Shown one piece after another: positions 24,288-31,720 of a DNA stretch of 64,000 nucleotides. The notes below the pieces were generated by a model, which saw nothing but the letters and a program-made list of their open reading frames with translations, did not search any database and was not told the DNA's origin. Both the position numbers and the translations under genes were made by a program. Each line of letters opens with the position of its first letter. Position 1 is the stretch's first letter. Origin of the DNA: Rikenella sp031551865 (GTDB lineage Bacteria > Bacteroidota > Bacteroidia > Bacteroidales > Rikenellaceae); assembly GCA_031551865.1 (NCBI GenBank), contig JAVBMY010000002.1:62001-126000 (forward strand). The letters are read 5' to 3'.

Positions 24288-25586
24288 TTAGATCACCAGG
24301 TAGACGAGGGCGCCGGCGACGTAGCCGGACAGGGCCAGGAGCGAGAACCGTTTGAGGTAGTACATGAACGACAGTTTCTCCATGCCCATGATCGTGACGC
24401 CGGTGGCCGAACCGATGATCAGCAGGCTGCCGCCCGTGACGGCGCAATAGGCCAGGAACGTCCAGAACGGCCCGTCGGCCATGAAGGCCAGCGATGAAGG
24501 GTCGACGGGATACATTCCCATCGTGGCCGCCACGAGCGCCACGTTGTCCATGAACGACGAAATCGTCCCGATCACGAAACTGATCGTCAGCGGGCTGCTG
24601 ATGTTGGCATTCAGGAAGTCCGCTATGACCGTCAGCTGGCCCGACGTTTCGAGGGCCCCGACGCTCATCAGGATACCGAGGAAAAACAGGATCGTGGCCA
24701 TGTCGACCTGCGTGAGGATTGACGATACCGTTTGCAACTCGCGCTTGGCGATGATATGTTTTTTACGCATGTGCAGGTACATCGCGTCGGTATAGATCCA
24801 CATGATGGCGATGCCCATCAGCACGCGCATGAACGGCGGCAGCGACGACCACGAATTGAAGAACGGCACAAGCGCCATGGTGCTGATCCCGAGCGCGAAG
24901 ATCATGTTGCGCGAGAAGTGCGAGATGCGGAGTTGGGGGATATTGGCCGCGGGAAGTCCGCCGACCTTTTCGCCTTTCTTGAAGAACACCAGGCTGGCGA
25001 TCGCCAGCGGTACCACCATACAGGCGATCGCCGGCAGGATCAGGTGGATCACCTGGTGTCCGGGCGATAGGTTGCCTCCGGTCCAGAGCAGGATCGTGGT
25101 CACGTCGCCGATGGGCGAAAACGAACCTCCGGCGTTGGCGGCGATGATGGTCATGCAGGCGAAGATCATCCGGTCGTGTCGCTCGGGGATCAGCTTGCGC
25201 AGGATCGAGATGATCACGATGCCGGCGGCCAGGTTGTCGATGATGGCCGACAGGAAGAATGTGATGGCCGACAGAATCCAAAGCAAGTTGCGTTTGTTGG
25301 TGGTGCGGATCCGGTTGGTGAGGATGTAGAACCCGCCGTGGCGGTCGATGATCTCGACGATCACCATCGCTCCCATCACGAAGAAGAGCGTCTCGGAGGT
25401 GCCGCCGAGCTTTTCGACAAAGGCGGCGGTGATGTCGCCTCCCGTGTCCGACATCGAGAGGGCCGTCCAAAGGGCGGCGCACATCAGTAGTGCCGATGCG
25501 GTTTTGTTGACTCCGATCTTGTCTTCGAAGGCGACCATGATGATCCCGATCAGGAAGATGGAGATCATGATTACGAACAATCCCAT
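24288..25586 (-). CDS. nhaD: NhaD-type sodium/proton antiporter
   Basis: NhaD exchanges cytoplasmic sodium for protons across the inner membrane. The 432-residue protein has about 11-12 hydrophobic spans. Conserved ion-transporter family segments include SAIIDNLAAGIVII around 112-125, ANAGGSFSPIGDVTTILLW around 150-168 and SSFMDNVALVAATMG near 345-360. It belongs to the ArsB/NhaD superfamily, and its length and motifs favour NhaD over arsenite or citrate carriers. It is a single gene, convergent with argH, with repeats on both sides. Confidence 0.9.
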   Translation of the reverse strand: MGLFVIMISIFLIGIIMVAFEDKIGVNKTASALLMCAALWTALSMSDTGGDITAAFVEKLGGTSETLFFVMGAMVIVEIIDRHGGFYILTNRIRTTNKRNLLWILSAITFFLSAIIDNLAAGIVIISILRKLIPERHDRMIFACMTIIAANAGGSFSPIGDVTTILLWTGGNLSPGHQVIHLILPAIACMVVPLAIASLVFFKKGEKVGGLPAANIPQLRISHFSRNMIFALGISTMALVPFFNSWSSLPPFMRVLMGIAIMWIYTDAMYLHMRKKHIIAKRELQTVSSILTQVDMATILFFLGILMSVGALETSGQLTVIADFLNANISSPLTISFVIGTISSFMDNVALVAATMGMYPVDPSSLAFMADGPFWTFLAYCAVTGGSLLIIGSATGVTIMGMEKLSFMYYLKRFSLLALSGYVAGALVYLVI

Positions 25587-25785
25587 ATCTTTTTGTTTTT
25601 TAGGTCGATATAGTGCGTCAGGCTCGCGGGCGGATCGGTCACATATTTCATATATGCTCCCTCCTCGCCGGCTTCGCCTTCCTTCTCTCTCGATCTAAAA
25701 AATCAAAAACTTGGTTTTGCCGTTTAGATCGAAATAGTTCGTCGGGCTCGCGGGCGGATCGGTTGCTGCGGCCGTATTTGCTTAA
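25587..25785. repeat. Pair of direct repeats upstream of nhaD
   Basis: A block of about 42 bases containing GGCTCGCGGGCGGATCGGT recurs at 25598-25640 and 25723-25765, each preceded by TTTAG(G/A)TCGA(T/A)ATAGT. Between them are T-rich and Ser/Leu-coding-looking bases with no credible gene. Confidence 0.7.
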
Positions 25786-25880
25786 TGCCATCCCGGGCGC
25801 AGTCGAGGGATTTTTGCGAAAATGAATCCCAGCTATTAAGCTGTTGCTGGCAAGTTCTCTCGGCTGCGCCCGGGATGACA
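25786..25880. repeat. Family C hairpin element, copy 2
   Basis: TGCCATCCCGGGCGCAGTCG (25786 onward) pairs with the complement ending at 25880 (GCGCCCGGGATGACA), with a 50-base loop. It is equivalent to the elements at 2191 and 56182. From 25881 to 26040 I see nothing assignable. Confidence 0.8.
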
Positions 25881-26042
25881 TGGTTAATGCCTGCGTCGGA
25901 AACACCCGGTTGTTGCAAGGCCCGCAATTCCGGTGCCACGTCCGGGTATTATGTCTTTTCCGCGACATGCTTGCCCTTGCCACCCGGGGTTCTGCCAGAT
26001 CAGATTCTTCCGGGGAATCAGCGCTGTGTCCTGTGAAAATAA

Positions 26043-26072
26043 AGCCCTCCCGCGGGTCTTCCGGGGAGGGCT
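26043..26072 (-). terminator. Terminator hairpin for efp
   Basis: AGCCCTCCC with GGGAGGGCT (26064-26072 and 26043-26051), followed on the minus strand by TTTATTTT, about 30 bases after the efp stop codon. Confidence 0.85.
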
Positions 26073-26100
26073 CGTGATGGGAGTACGGGAAGATACGAGC

Positions 26101-26667
26101 CTATTTGATGCGCTCGTAGTACTCGCGGGTACGGGTGTCAACGCGGATCTTCTCGCCGGTCTGGATGAACAGGGGTACGCGGACGGTAGCGCCGGTCTCG
26201 ACGGTGGCGGGCTTGAGGGCGTTCGACGAGGCGGTGTCGCCTTTGATGCCGGGCTCGGTGTAGGTCACTTCCATGTCGACGATGGGGGGCAGTTCGGCCG
26301 ACAGCACCCGGTCGTTGTCGGTATCGAACATCACTTCGACCACCTGGCCTTCTTTCATCAGGTCGGCGTTCTCGATCAGCTCTTTACTGATCGTGATCTG
26401 CTCGAAGGTCTCGGCGTGCATGAAGTTGCAGCCCATGTCGTCCTCGTAGAGGTATTGGTAGGGGCGTCGCTCGACGCGCACGGGGTCGATGTTGACGCCG
26501 GCCGTAAAGGTGTTTTCGAGGGTGCGTCCGTTTTCGAGGTTTTTGAGTTTGGTGCGGACGAAAGCGGGGCCTTTGCCCGGTTTCACGTGCTGGAACTCAA
26601 CGACCATGCATATCTTGCCGTTGAAGTTGATGCACATTCCGTTTTTCAGATCTGCGGTTGTTGCCAT
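26101..26667 (-). CDS. efp: Elongation factor P
   Basis: EF-P rescues ribosomes stalled at polyproline by binding between the P and E sites. The ATG at 26667 gives 188 residues with the usual three domains: an N-terminal KOW-like domain with the tip loop VKPGKGPAF (Lys32 is the modifiable tip residue), then two OB folds containing YQYLYEDDMGCNFMH and VKPATVETGATVRVPLFIQTGEKIRVDTRT-type sequence. Upstream in-frame codons to 26712 lack a reason to be translated. No EF-P modification enzyme lies nearby. Confidence 0.95.
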   Translation of the reverse strand: MATTADLKNGMCINFNGKICMVVEFQHVKPGKGPAFVRTKLKNLENGRTLENTFTAGVNIDPVRVERRPYQYLYEDDMGCNFMHAETFEQITISKELIENADLMKEGQVVEVMFDTDNDRVLSAELPPIVDMEVTYTEPGIKGDTASSNALKPATVETGATVRVPLFIQTGEKIRVDTRTREYYERIK

Positions 26668-26785
26668 ATAATTTCTCTTAATTGTCTTTAAGTCAAGTAA
26701 ATGCAAAAGCAATGCCTTTGGGGTTTAAATTGTGGTTTGAATAATTTGTTTCACAACTCAAAAATTTCCTCACTGAAAGGCTTGG

Positions 26786-26793
26786 CAAAGATA
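26786..26793 (-). promoter_or_regulatory. Bacteroidetes -7 box, efp
   Basis: Minus-strand TATCTTTG about 120 bases upstream of the efp ATG. Confidence 0.5.
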
Positions 26794-26832
26794 AGCAAAA
26801 ATATAAAATGTTGGGGGCTAATTACCAATAAG

Positions 26833-26859
26833 AAAGCCCACTCTTTTCAGGCGGGCTTT
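26833..26859 (-). terminator. Terminator hairpin after the lipocalin-like remnant
   Basis: AAAGCCC with GGGCTTT around a 13-base loop, followed on the minus strand by CTTATT. It lies about 25 bases past the stop codon at 26884, so a formerly complete gene's 3' end is preserved. Confidence 0.65.
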
Positions 26860-26883
26860 ATCATTAGAATGTAATCTATAAGA

Positions 26884-27058
26884 TTATTTCCTTTTGTATG
26901 TGGTCTTATAGGTGATGGGGTTATTATCAAAGCTCTTGGCTATAATAACAAGCTCAGTTGAAGTTAATCTGTTAACCTGAGCCACAATGCCAGCAATGGT
27001 AATTTCTTTCTTAGAAGCATTGTAAGAATATGAATAGGTGTGGGCTTTTGTAGGACAT
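26884..27058 (-). pseudogene. C-terminal remnant of a lipocalin-like lipoprotein
   Basis: On the minus strand about 57 codons read AHTYSYSYNASKKEITIAG, then VNRLTSTELVIIAKSF and a final YKTTYKRK. This beta-strand pattern and the TELVI turn resemble the last strands of Bacteroidetes lipocalin-like or DUF4923-type lipoproteins. The N-terminus, signal peptide and most of the barrel are missing. The frame is open back to 27141, but those codons belong to the out-of-frame integrase remnant. A terminator follows. The stretch is AT-rich, unlike its neighbours. Confidence 0.5.
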
Positions 27059-27559
27059 ATAGGTGTATATGGTTGTATCTCTTCTGCCATCTTTAATCTT
27101 GTTGTAGAATGTTTTGATAAAAGAGGCATCGACCTCGTCAATCAATAGTTTAGAATATCCAAATTCTTGAAACTTACGAATTAGTTTCTGGTATTTTTGA
27201 ATGGTATTGAACTTGGTATATTGATTCCTGTGCTCTTCAATTACTTCAATGAGTGTTTTTGTGTCTGTTTCATCAACCTCTTCAAAGATATTTTCAATAG
27301 CAAATGGCTGTTTGTTTGCAACCATTTCATACATCCGTTTTTTTGCTTTACTCTCGCTGTCGTGAATGATTTTGTTGAATGATTTATAGCGACTGAATGA
27401 TTTGCGACACTCTTTTTCATTGTCGTTCCAGTCAACTTCCCTGCAAGATATTTGAAGGCTTTTGTGGTAGTATTTCCCCTTTCTAAATAACCGTAGCATA
27501 ATGGGATGGGTGCCATCGGTCAGGGTCTTTGAAGTGAACAATACAACACTTAATTTCAT
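27011..27559 (-). pseudogene. Truncated tyrosine integrase, N-terminal domains only
   Basis: The first 170 or so residues match Bacteroidetes tyrosine integrases of conjugative and mobilisable elements. An Arm-DNA-binding domain (VLFTSKTLTDGTHPIMLRLF, residues 5-24) is followed by a SAM-like core-binding domain (YTKFNTIQKYQKLIRKFQEFG around 120-140; FIKTFYNKIKDG near 150). At about residue 170 (near 27052) the sequence departs from the family and stops 13 codons later. The entire catalytic domain with its Arg-His-Arg-Tyr residues is absent. Base composition is much more AT-rich than the flanks, marking acquired DNA. It cannot be functional as a recombinase. Confidence 0.8.
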
Positions 27560-27580
27560 CTTTGTAGTTTGAGTTGAGGT

Positions 27581-27621
27581 TTAAACTATTCCAATTTTAC
27601 ATGGACAAAGTTTAAACTATT
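27581..27621. repeat. Two direct repeats upstream of the integrase remnant
   Basis: TTTAAACTATT occurs at 27581-27591 and 27611-27621, 30 bases apart, just before the integrase start. Such spacing suits integrase arm-type binding sites or an operator. Which of the two cannot be told from sequence. Confidence 0.5.
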
Positions 27622-27622
27622 A

Positions 27623-27630
27623 CAAAGATA
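27623..27630 (-). promoter_or_regulatory. Bacteroidetes -7 box, integrase remnant
   Basis: Minus-strand TATCTTTG immediately beyond the second TTTAAACTATT repeat, 64 bases before the ATG. Confidence 0.5.
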
Positions 27631-27799
27631 GTGAATTAACTAATGTATTGAGTATGAGAATTAAGAATAGGACTATAAAATAATTTAATGGCTTGCGGTT
27701 GTAGCCATATTCTTAGGTTTTCAGGCAGCAAAGATAATCAAAATTTATCATCCCGACTTTGTCTTGAGCGGCTTCTTATTCCCATTGGGATAAATTGAC

Positions 27800-28034
27800 G
27801 TCTTCCCTCCGACCCGCTTGTGCGGCGGACCGCAGTCACTTTTTGTTGTTCGACAAAAAGTGACCAAAAAGCGAATCCAAAGGGGGCCTACCGCCCCCTT
27901 TGGCCAATCCCCCGCTTGGGTCACGGCTTCTACTTTTGTAGTGCGTGAGCAGAACCTCATAAAGTGACCTAAGCCCTGAATGGTTGCAGGGGGAAGGGGC
28001 TACGCCCCCTCCCCTCATTACCCCTCCCCTTTTT
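27800..28034. repeat. Family B intergenic repeat, copy 2
   Basis: It runs from CCCTCCGACCCGCTTGTGCGG through the hairpin CACTTTTTGTTG-TTCG-ACAAAAAGTG, CCCCCTTTGGCCAATCC, CTACTTTTGTAGTGCGTGAG and ends CCCCTCATTACCCCTCCCC. It closely matches 58485-58717 and, inverted, 8566-8885. It lies just past the GH20 stop codon. The AT-rich stretch 27631-27799 holds no gene I can support. Confidence 0.85.
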
Positions 28035-28048
28035 CCTCCCGATTTCTG

Positions 28049-29995
28049 TTACAGGTTCCCGATTTTCGGTTTGGTGCGCTTGGCGCGCTTCTGGAGTTCG
28101 GGTGTCTCGACGCGGACCACCCGGCCCAGGGGCTGCCCGTCGCGGTAGGTGGCCACGGTCACGCGGCTGGCGTTGAGCGGGAGTGCCACCGGTCCGGTAT
28201 AACGCAGGCCGTGCAGGTCGGGGATCGTGTTGTCGAACGAGTAATAGATCTCGGCGTCCGGCGTTTCGCAGTTCAGTTCCACGATCAGTTCGCCGTTCGG
28301 GCCGTTCCAGGCTCCGGCGTAAGCGTCGTAAACGCTGGGGGCGTAGTTGATGTCGGCCGCCTTGGCGCGTGCGAAGTGCGCCTCGACACGGCGGACGAAA
28401 CCGGCCCAGTCTTCGGTGTCGTTTTCGGTGCGGTCGCCGCTCCAAAAGCGTTCGGCCAGCGCCCAGCCGCGCGGCCAGGCCATGTATTCGGCGTGGCGGA
28501 ACGTGGGCACCGATTCGGCCCACAGGTTGGCCTGTCCGCCGAGGATCAGCTCGCGCGAAACGCCCTCCGGGACTAATTGAACGCCGTACGAATCACTCAG
28601 GCGGGCCATCGAATAGGTGTCGGGCTCGACTGAGGGTTCTCCCTGGTAAAGGTCGATGTAGCAGGCCGGCGCAGGAGTCATGATCACGTGGTGCCCCTGC
28701 CGGGCGGCTTCGACGCCGCCTGCCGTGCCGCGCCAGCTCATCACCGTGGCTTCGGGGGCGAGGCCTCCTTCGAGGATCTCGTCCCAGCCGATCAGTTTCT
28801 TGCCTTTCGATTTCAGCAGGGTCTCCATCTGGCGGATGAAATAGCTCTGGAGTTCGTTCTCGTTCTTGAGGCCCTTGGCTTTCATCAGTGCCTGGCATTT
28901 GGGGCACTTTTTCCAGAATACTTTGGTGCATTCATCGCCGCCGATGTGGATGTATTCCGCCGGGAAGAGCTCGGCTACTTCCGTCAGTACCTTATCCATG
29001 AAGGCCAGCACCACGGCGTTGTTTCCCACGCAGAGCGTATTTTCATCGATCTCGTAGAATTTGTTGCCGACGTTCACGGCCGCGGGGGCCTTGGCGCAGG
29101 CTAGTTCGGGGTAGGCCACCAGCGCGGCGAGCGAGTGCCCCGGCACGTCGATCTCGGGGATCACGGTAATGAAACGCTCGGCGGCGTAAGCGAGCACCTC
29201 TTTGATGTCCTCGTGGGTGTAAAAACCGCCGTAGGTGGCTGCTTCGCCGGGGCGCTGGGGTTCGCGGGTCCACCAGTTGCCCACGCGGGGCGCGCGCCAG
29301 GCGCCGACCCCAGTCAGGCGGGGCAGCGATTCGATTTCGATGCGCCAGCCCTGGTCGTCGGTCAGGTGCCAGTGAAAGACGTTCATCTTGTATTCGGCCA
29401 TTTGGTCGATGTAGCGCATCACCTCTTCTTTGGTGAAGAAGTGGCGGCTCACGTCGAGGTGCATGCCGCGCCACGCGAAAGCCGGGCGGTCGGTAATGCT
29501 GACTTGGGGTACGCTCCATTTTATATCGCCGACCTTCACGGGGCTCTTGATTTGCGAAGGCAGCAATTGACGCAGGGTCTGCAGGGCGTAGAACAGTCCT
29601 TCGCCGCTGCGGCTGACGATGGTGGCGCCCTGTCCGTCGACCATAAGCGAGTACTCGGCCCGGTCGAGCGCCAATTCGTTATCGGCCGGGGTGTCGGGGT
29701 AATCGATCCGCTCTTCTACTATCAGATGGATGTTGGCTTTGTTGTCTTTCACGAACCGCACGGGAATGCCGGTGGAGGGGGTGATGTATTGGTCGAAGAA
29801 CCGCCGGATCACGGGGTCTTCGGGGCCGGCCACGTCGAACCGGTCGAAGGTGTAGCTGCCTTCTTTGACTTCGAGGCCCGAGGGTTGGGGGATCAGGTTC
29901 ACCGGGGGTGTGTCGCCGCTCGCGGCGGGGGCGGCGGAGCAGGACAGTACCGTCGCGGCTGCGGTCAGGGACAGGAGTATCTTTTTCATCGTCAT
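28049..29995 (-). CDS. GH20 beta-N-acetylhexosaminidase, lipoprotein
   Basis: It removes terminal GlcNAc or GalNAc from glycans by substrate-assisted catalysis at the periplasm or outer membrane. A lipobox (VLSC, Cys19) indicates lipid anchoring. Residues about 30-165 form the GH20b domain. The catalytic barrel opens with RGMHLDVSRHFF (177-188) and carries the Asp354-Glu355 catalytic pair in HIGGDECTK. The barrel's last conserved segment includes GGQANLWAESV. A C-terminal beta domain of about 110 residues ends the 648-residue protein. An alternative start two codons later (29989) is possible. A periplasmic phosphatase gene lies 26 bases upstream on the same strand, so the two are likely co-transcribed. 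Confidence 0.94.
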   Translation of the reverse strand: MTMKKILLSLTAAATVLSCSAAPAASGDTPPVNLIPQPSGLEVKEGSYTFDRFDVAGPEDPVIRRFFDQYITPSTGIPVRFVKDNKANIHLIVEERIDYPDTPADNELALDRAEYSLMVDGQGATIVSRSGEGLFYALQTLRQLLPSQIKSPVKVGDIKWSVPQVSITDRPAFAWRGMHLDVSRHFFTKEEVMRYIDQMAEYKMNVFHWHLTDDQGWRIEIESLPRLTGVGAWRAPRVGNWWTREPQRPGEAATYGGFYTHEDIKEVLAYAAERFITVIPEIDVPGHSLAALVAYPELACAKAPAAVNVGNKFYEIDENTLCVGNNAVVLAFMDKVLTEVAELFPAEYIHIGGDECTKVFWKKCPKCQALMKAKGLKNENELQSYFIRQMETLLKSKGKKLIGWDEILEGGLAPEATVMSWRGTAGGVEAARQGHHVIMTPAPACYIDLYQGEPSVEPDTYSMARLSDSYGVQLVPEGVSRELILGGQANLWAESVPTFRHAEYMAWPRGWALAERFWSGDRTENDTEDWAGFVRRVEAHFARAKAADINYAPSVYDAYAGAWNGPNGELIVELNCETPDAEIYYSFDNTIPDLHGLRYTGPVALPLNASRVTVATYRDGQPLGRVVRVETPELQKRAKRTKPKIGNL

Positions 29996-30021
29996 TGGTT
30001 GGTGTATAATTGAGTATAGGG

Positions 30022-30585
30022 TTATTCGGACAGGGCTTCTTTCAGCTTTTCCACGTCGATGCCGCGGATGAATTCAGGGATCTCTTCAAAGGTTTTGTGG
30101 TAGCCGTAACCGCCGTGTACGAGTTCGTCGATGGCGGCTTCTTTGGTCCAGTCCTGGAAAGCGATCCGGTAGAGGGCCACCACCAGCCCGGTGCGGTCGG
30201 AGCCGTGCCAGCAGTGGATCACGATGTCGCCCCGGCGGTCGCGGATAATCTTTAGGGCTTCGACGGCGCTGTTCCATTCGGGCCGGGAGGCGCGCATTTT
30301 CACCTGGTGCAGAGTCAGCCCGGTATGGCGGGCTTTGCGGGTGTCGCTGTGCAGGTTGCGCAGGTTCAGCACTTCGCCGGTGCCGAGGTATTCGAGCTGG
30401 CCGAACCCGTGGGCGTCGGGCTGGGCGCTGCGGTAGACACCGCTGTCGACGGGATGCAGGTTCCCGACGGTGAACGATTCGGAGTATACCGGGCGGTTGT
30501 GCCCGCGGCTTTGTGCGGCCACGGATACCGGAATGCACAGGGCGAGAACGAAGGTGAACGGCAGAAAACTAAGGGTCGGCCTCAT
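30022..30585 (-). CDS. Periplasmic dual-specificity / tyrosine phosphatase
   Basis: A signal peptide (hydrophobic 6-22, ending VAAQS) sends this 187-residue protein to the periplasm. The cysteine phosphatase P-loop HCWHGSDRTG (His124-Gly133) contains the nucleophile Cys125 and Arg131. DSGVYRSAQP near 47-56 is the usual start of DSP-like exported phosphatases. Related periplasmic proteins act on phosphoinositides, phosphotyrosine or sugar phosphates. The substrate is unknown here. Its stop is 26 bases before the GH20 gene, so the pair may share a transcript. Confidence 0.88.
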   Translation of the reverse strand: MRPTLSFLPFTFVLALCIPVSVAAQSRGHNRPVYSESFTVGNLHPVDSGVYRSAQPDAHGFGQLEYLGTGEVLNLRNLHSDTRKARHTGLTLHQVKMRASRPEWNSAVEALKIIRDRRGDIVIHCWHGSDRTGLVVALYRIAFQDWTKEAAIDELVHGGYGYHKTFEEIPEFIRGIDVEKLKEALSE

Positions 30586-30650
30586 TTGTTATCGGGTATG
30601 TTTGGCGCTGTCGATGCTTCTAAAATAATATCAGCCGGAGCCCTTCGGCT

Positions 30651-30845
30651 GTCATTGCGAGGAGGCTTTGTAAAAGCCGATACGGCAGCCGGCGCCGTAG
30701 CCGACAAGGTAAGTCTGCCTGAGCGTGTCGGGGTACAAGGAGGGAAAGCCACCCTTCCGGCAATTCCGCGGATGTAACCGGGCAATCCGCCTTGCGGAGG
30801 GTATTGCTCAATTGCCTCGCCGCCTGCCGCTCCTTGCAATGACGG
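30651..30845. repeat. Family D palindromic repeat
   Basis: It starts GTCATTGCGAGGAGGC and ends GCTCCTTGCAATGACGG, complementary ends around a long interior that contains further half copies (CCGGGCAATCCGCCTTGCGG). The same family occurs at 39661, 40129, 50838 and 62693. Confidence 0.8.
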
Positions 30846-30862
30846 GCGTCAGGGGTGCGGGC

Positions 30863-31336
30863 TTATCCTTCGATCCAGCCGTGCTCGATCATCCAGGGCT
30901 GGGCCCAGGTGTAGAGCATGGCCCAGCCGACGAAGCGGGCGGTCTTGCCGATGAGCATGAAAATGGCTACGCGCCAGGGATTCACTTTGTAAAAGCCGAG
31001 TCCCACGGACATTACGTCGCCGATGCCGGGCAGCCACGAGAAGAGGGCGATCCATTCGCCGTATTTCTCGATCTTGGTTTTTTGTTTGGCGAGGGTTTCG
31101 GGCTTGATCTTGAACCATTTTTCAATCCACTCCCATTTGCCGATGTACCCGAGGTAATAGGAGGTCATCCCGCCTGCCCAGTTGCCGAGCGACGCGCAGA
31201 TGACGGTGTACACGGGGTTACCGCCTGCCGCCAGCATCGCCACCAGCAAAAAGTCGGAACTGAACGGGATGATCGTGGACGCCAAGAACGATCCGATGAA
31301 TAATCCCAGATATCCTAAATCCAATAACCAATCCAT
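30863..31336 (-). CDS. YqaA-family VTT-domain membrane protein
   Basis: A small inner-membrane protein (157 residues) of the YqaA branch of the SNARE-associated/DedA (VTT) group. DedA relatives act as lipid flippases, for example of undecaprenyl phosphate, but YqaA members are uncharacterised. Visible features are the N-terminal span LGYLGLFIGSFLASTIIPFSS, the glycine turn LGNWAGGMTSYYLGY, and the conserved FSWLPGIGDVMSVGLGFY segment with the Pro-Gly-Asp turn. It is a single gene on the minus strand. Confidence 0.82.
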   Translation of the reverse strand: MDWLLDLGYLGLFIGSFLASTIIPFSSDFLLVAMLAAGGNPVYTVICASLGNWAGGMTSYYLGYIGKWEWIEKWFKIKPETLAKQKTKIEKYGEWIALFSWLPGIGDVMSVGLGFYKVNPWRVAIFMLIGKTARFVGWAMLYTWAQPWMIEHGWIEG

Positions 31337-31720
31337 AAATGTTGTCGTTTGTCAGGTGTCGTTCTTCTTTTGAAAAAGGAGAACCAATCTTTTGGATGCC
31401 TGCGGCACCCTGTCCCGGTTCTCGTTGATAGCGAAATGCCGGGAATCCCGGTTGATAATCTCTTTGAGAAACTGTCCCGGAAGTCTGCGGTTCTCGGAGT
31501 GTGACTTTTTTCAGGCACCACACGCTTTGCGGCTCAATGTGCCAAAGGGGGATGCGCAGTATCCGGAATCCCTTTCGCTAAGTCCGCTACGCATCCCCTA
31601 CCTTCTTCACATTCGGCAGTTCAGGCAGGCCCGATCGCCCCCGCTGCCGGCGTCGCCCCTTCTTCCGCACGGGGAGTGCCTGCCCGGCCCGGGCCCGCGC
31701 GCCGGATGCGACATCCTGTC
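31337..31720. repeat. Intergenic region with degraded family E-like sequence
   Basis: GTCGTTCTTCTTTTGAAAAAGG with GAACCAATCTTTTGG near 31353-31398 resembles the left end of family E. GGGGGATGCGCAGTATCCGG at about 31545-31564 resembles its right-end block. GTGCCTGCCCGGC at 31676-31688 matches the flank found after both good copies. The hairpins are degraded. No gene is supported in these 384 bases. Confidence 0.5.
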
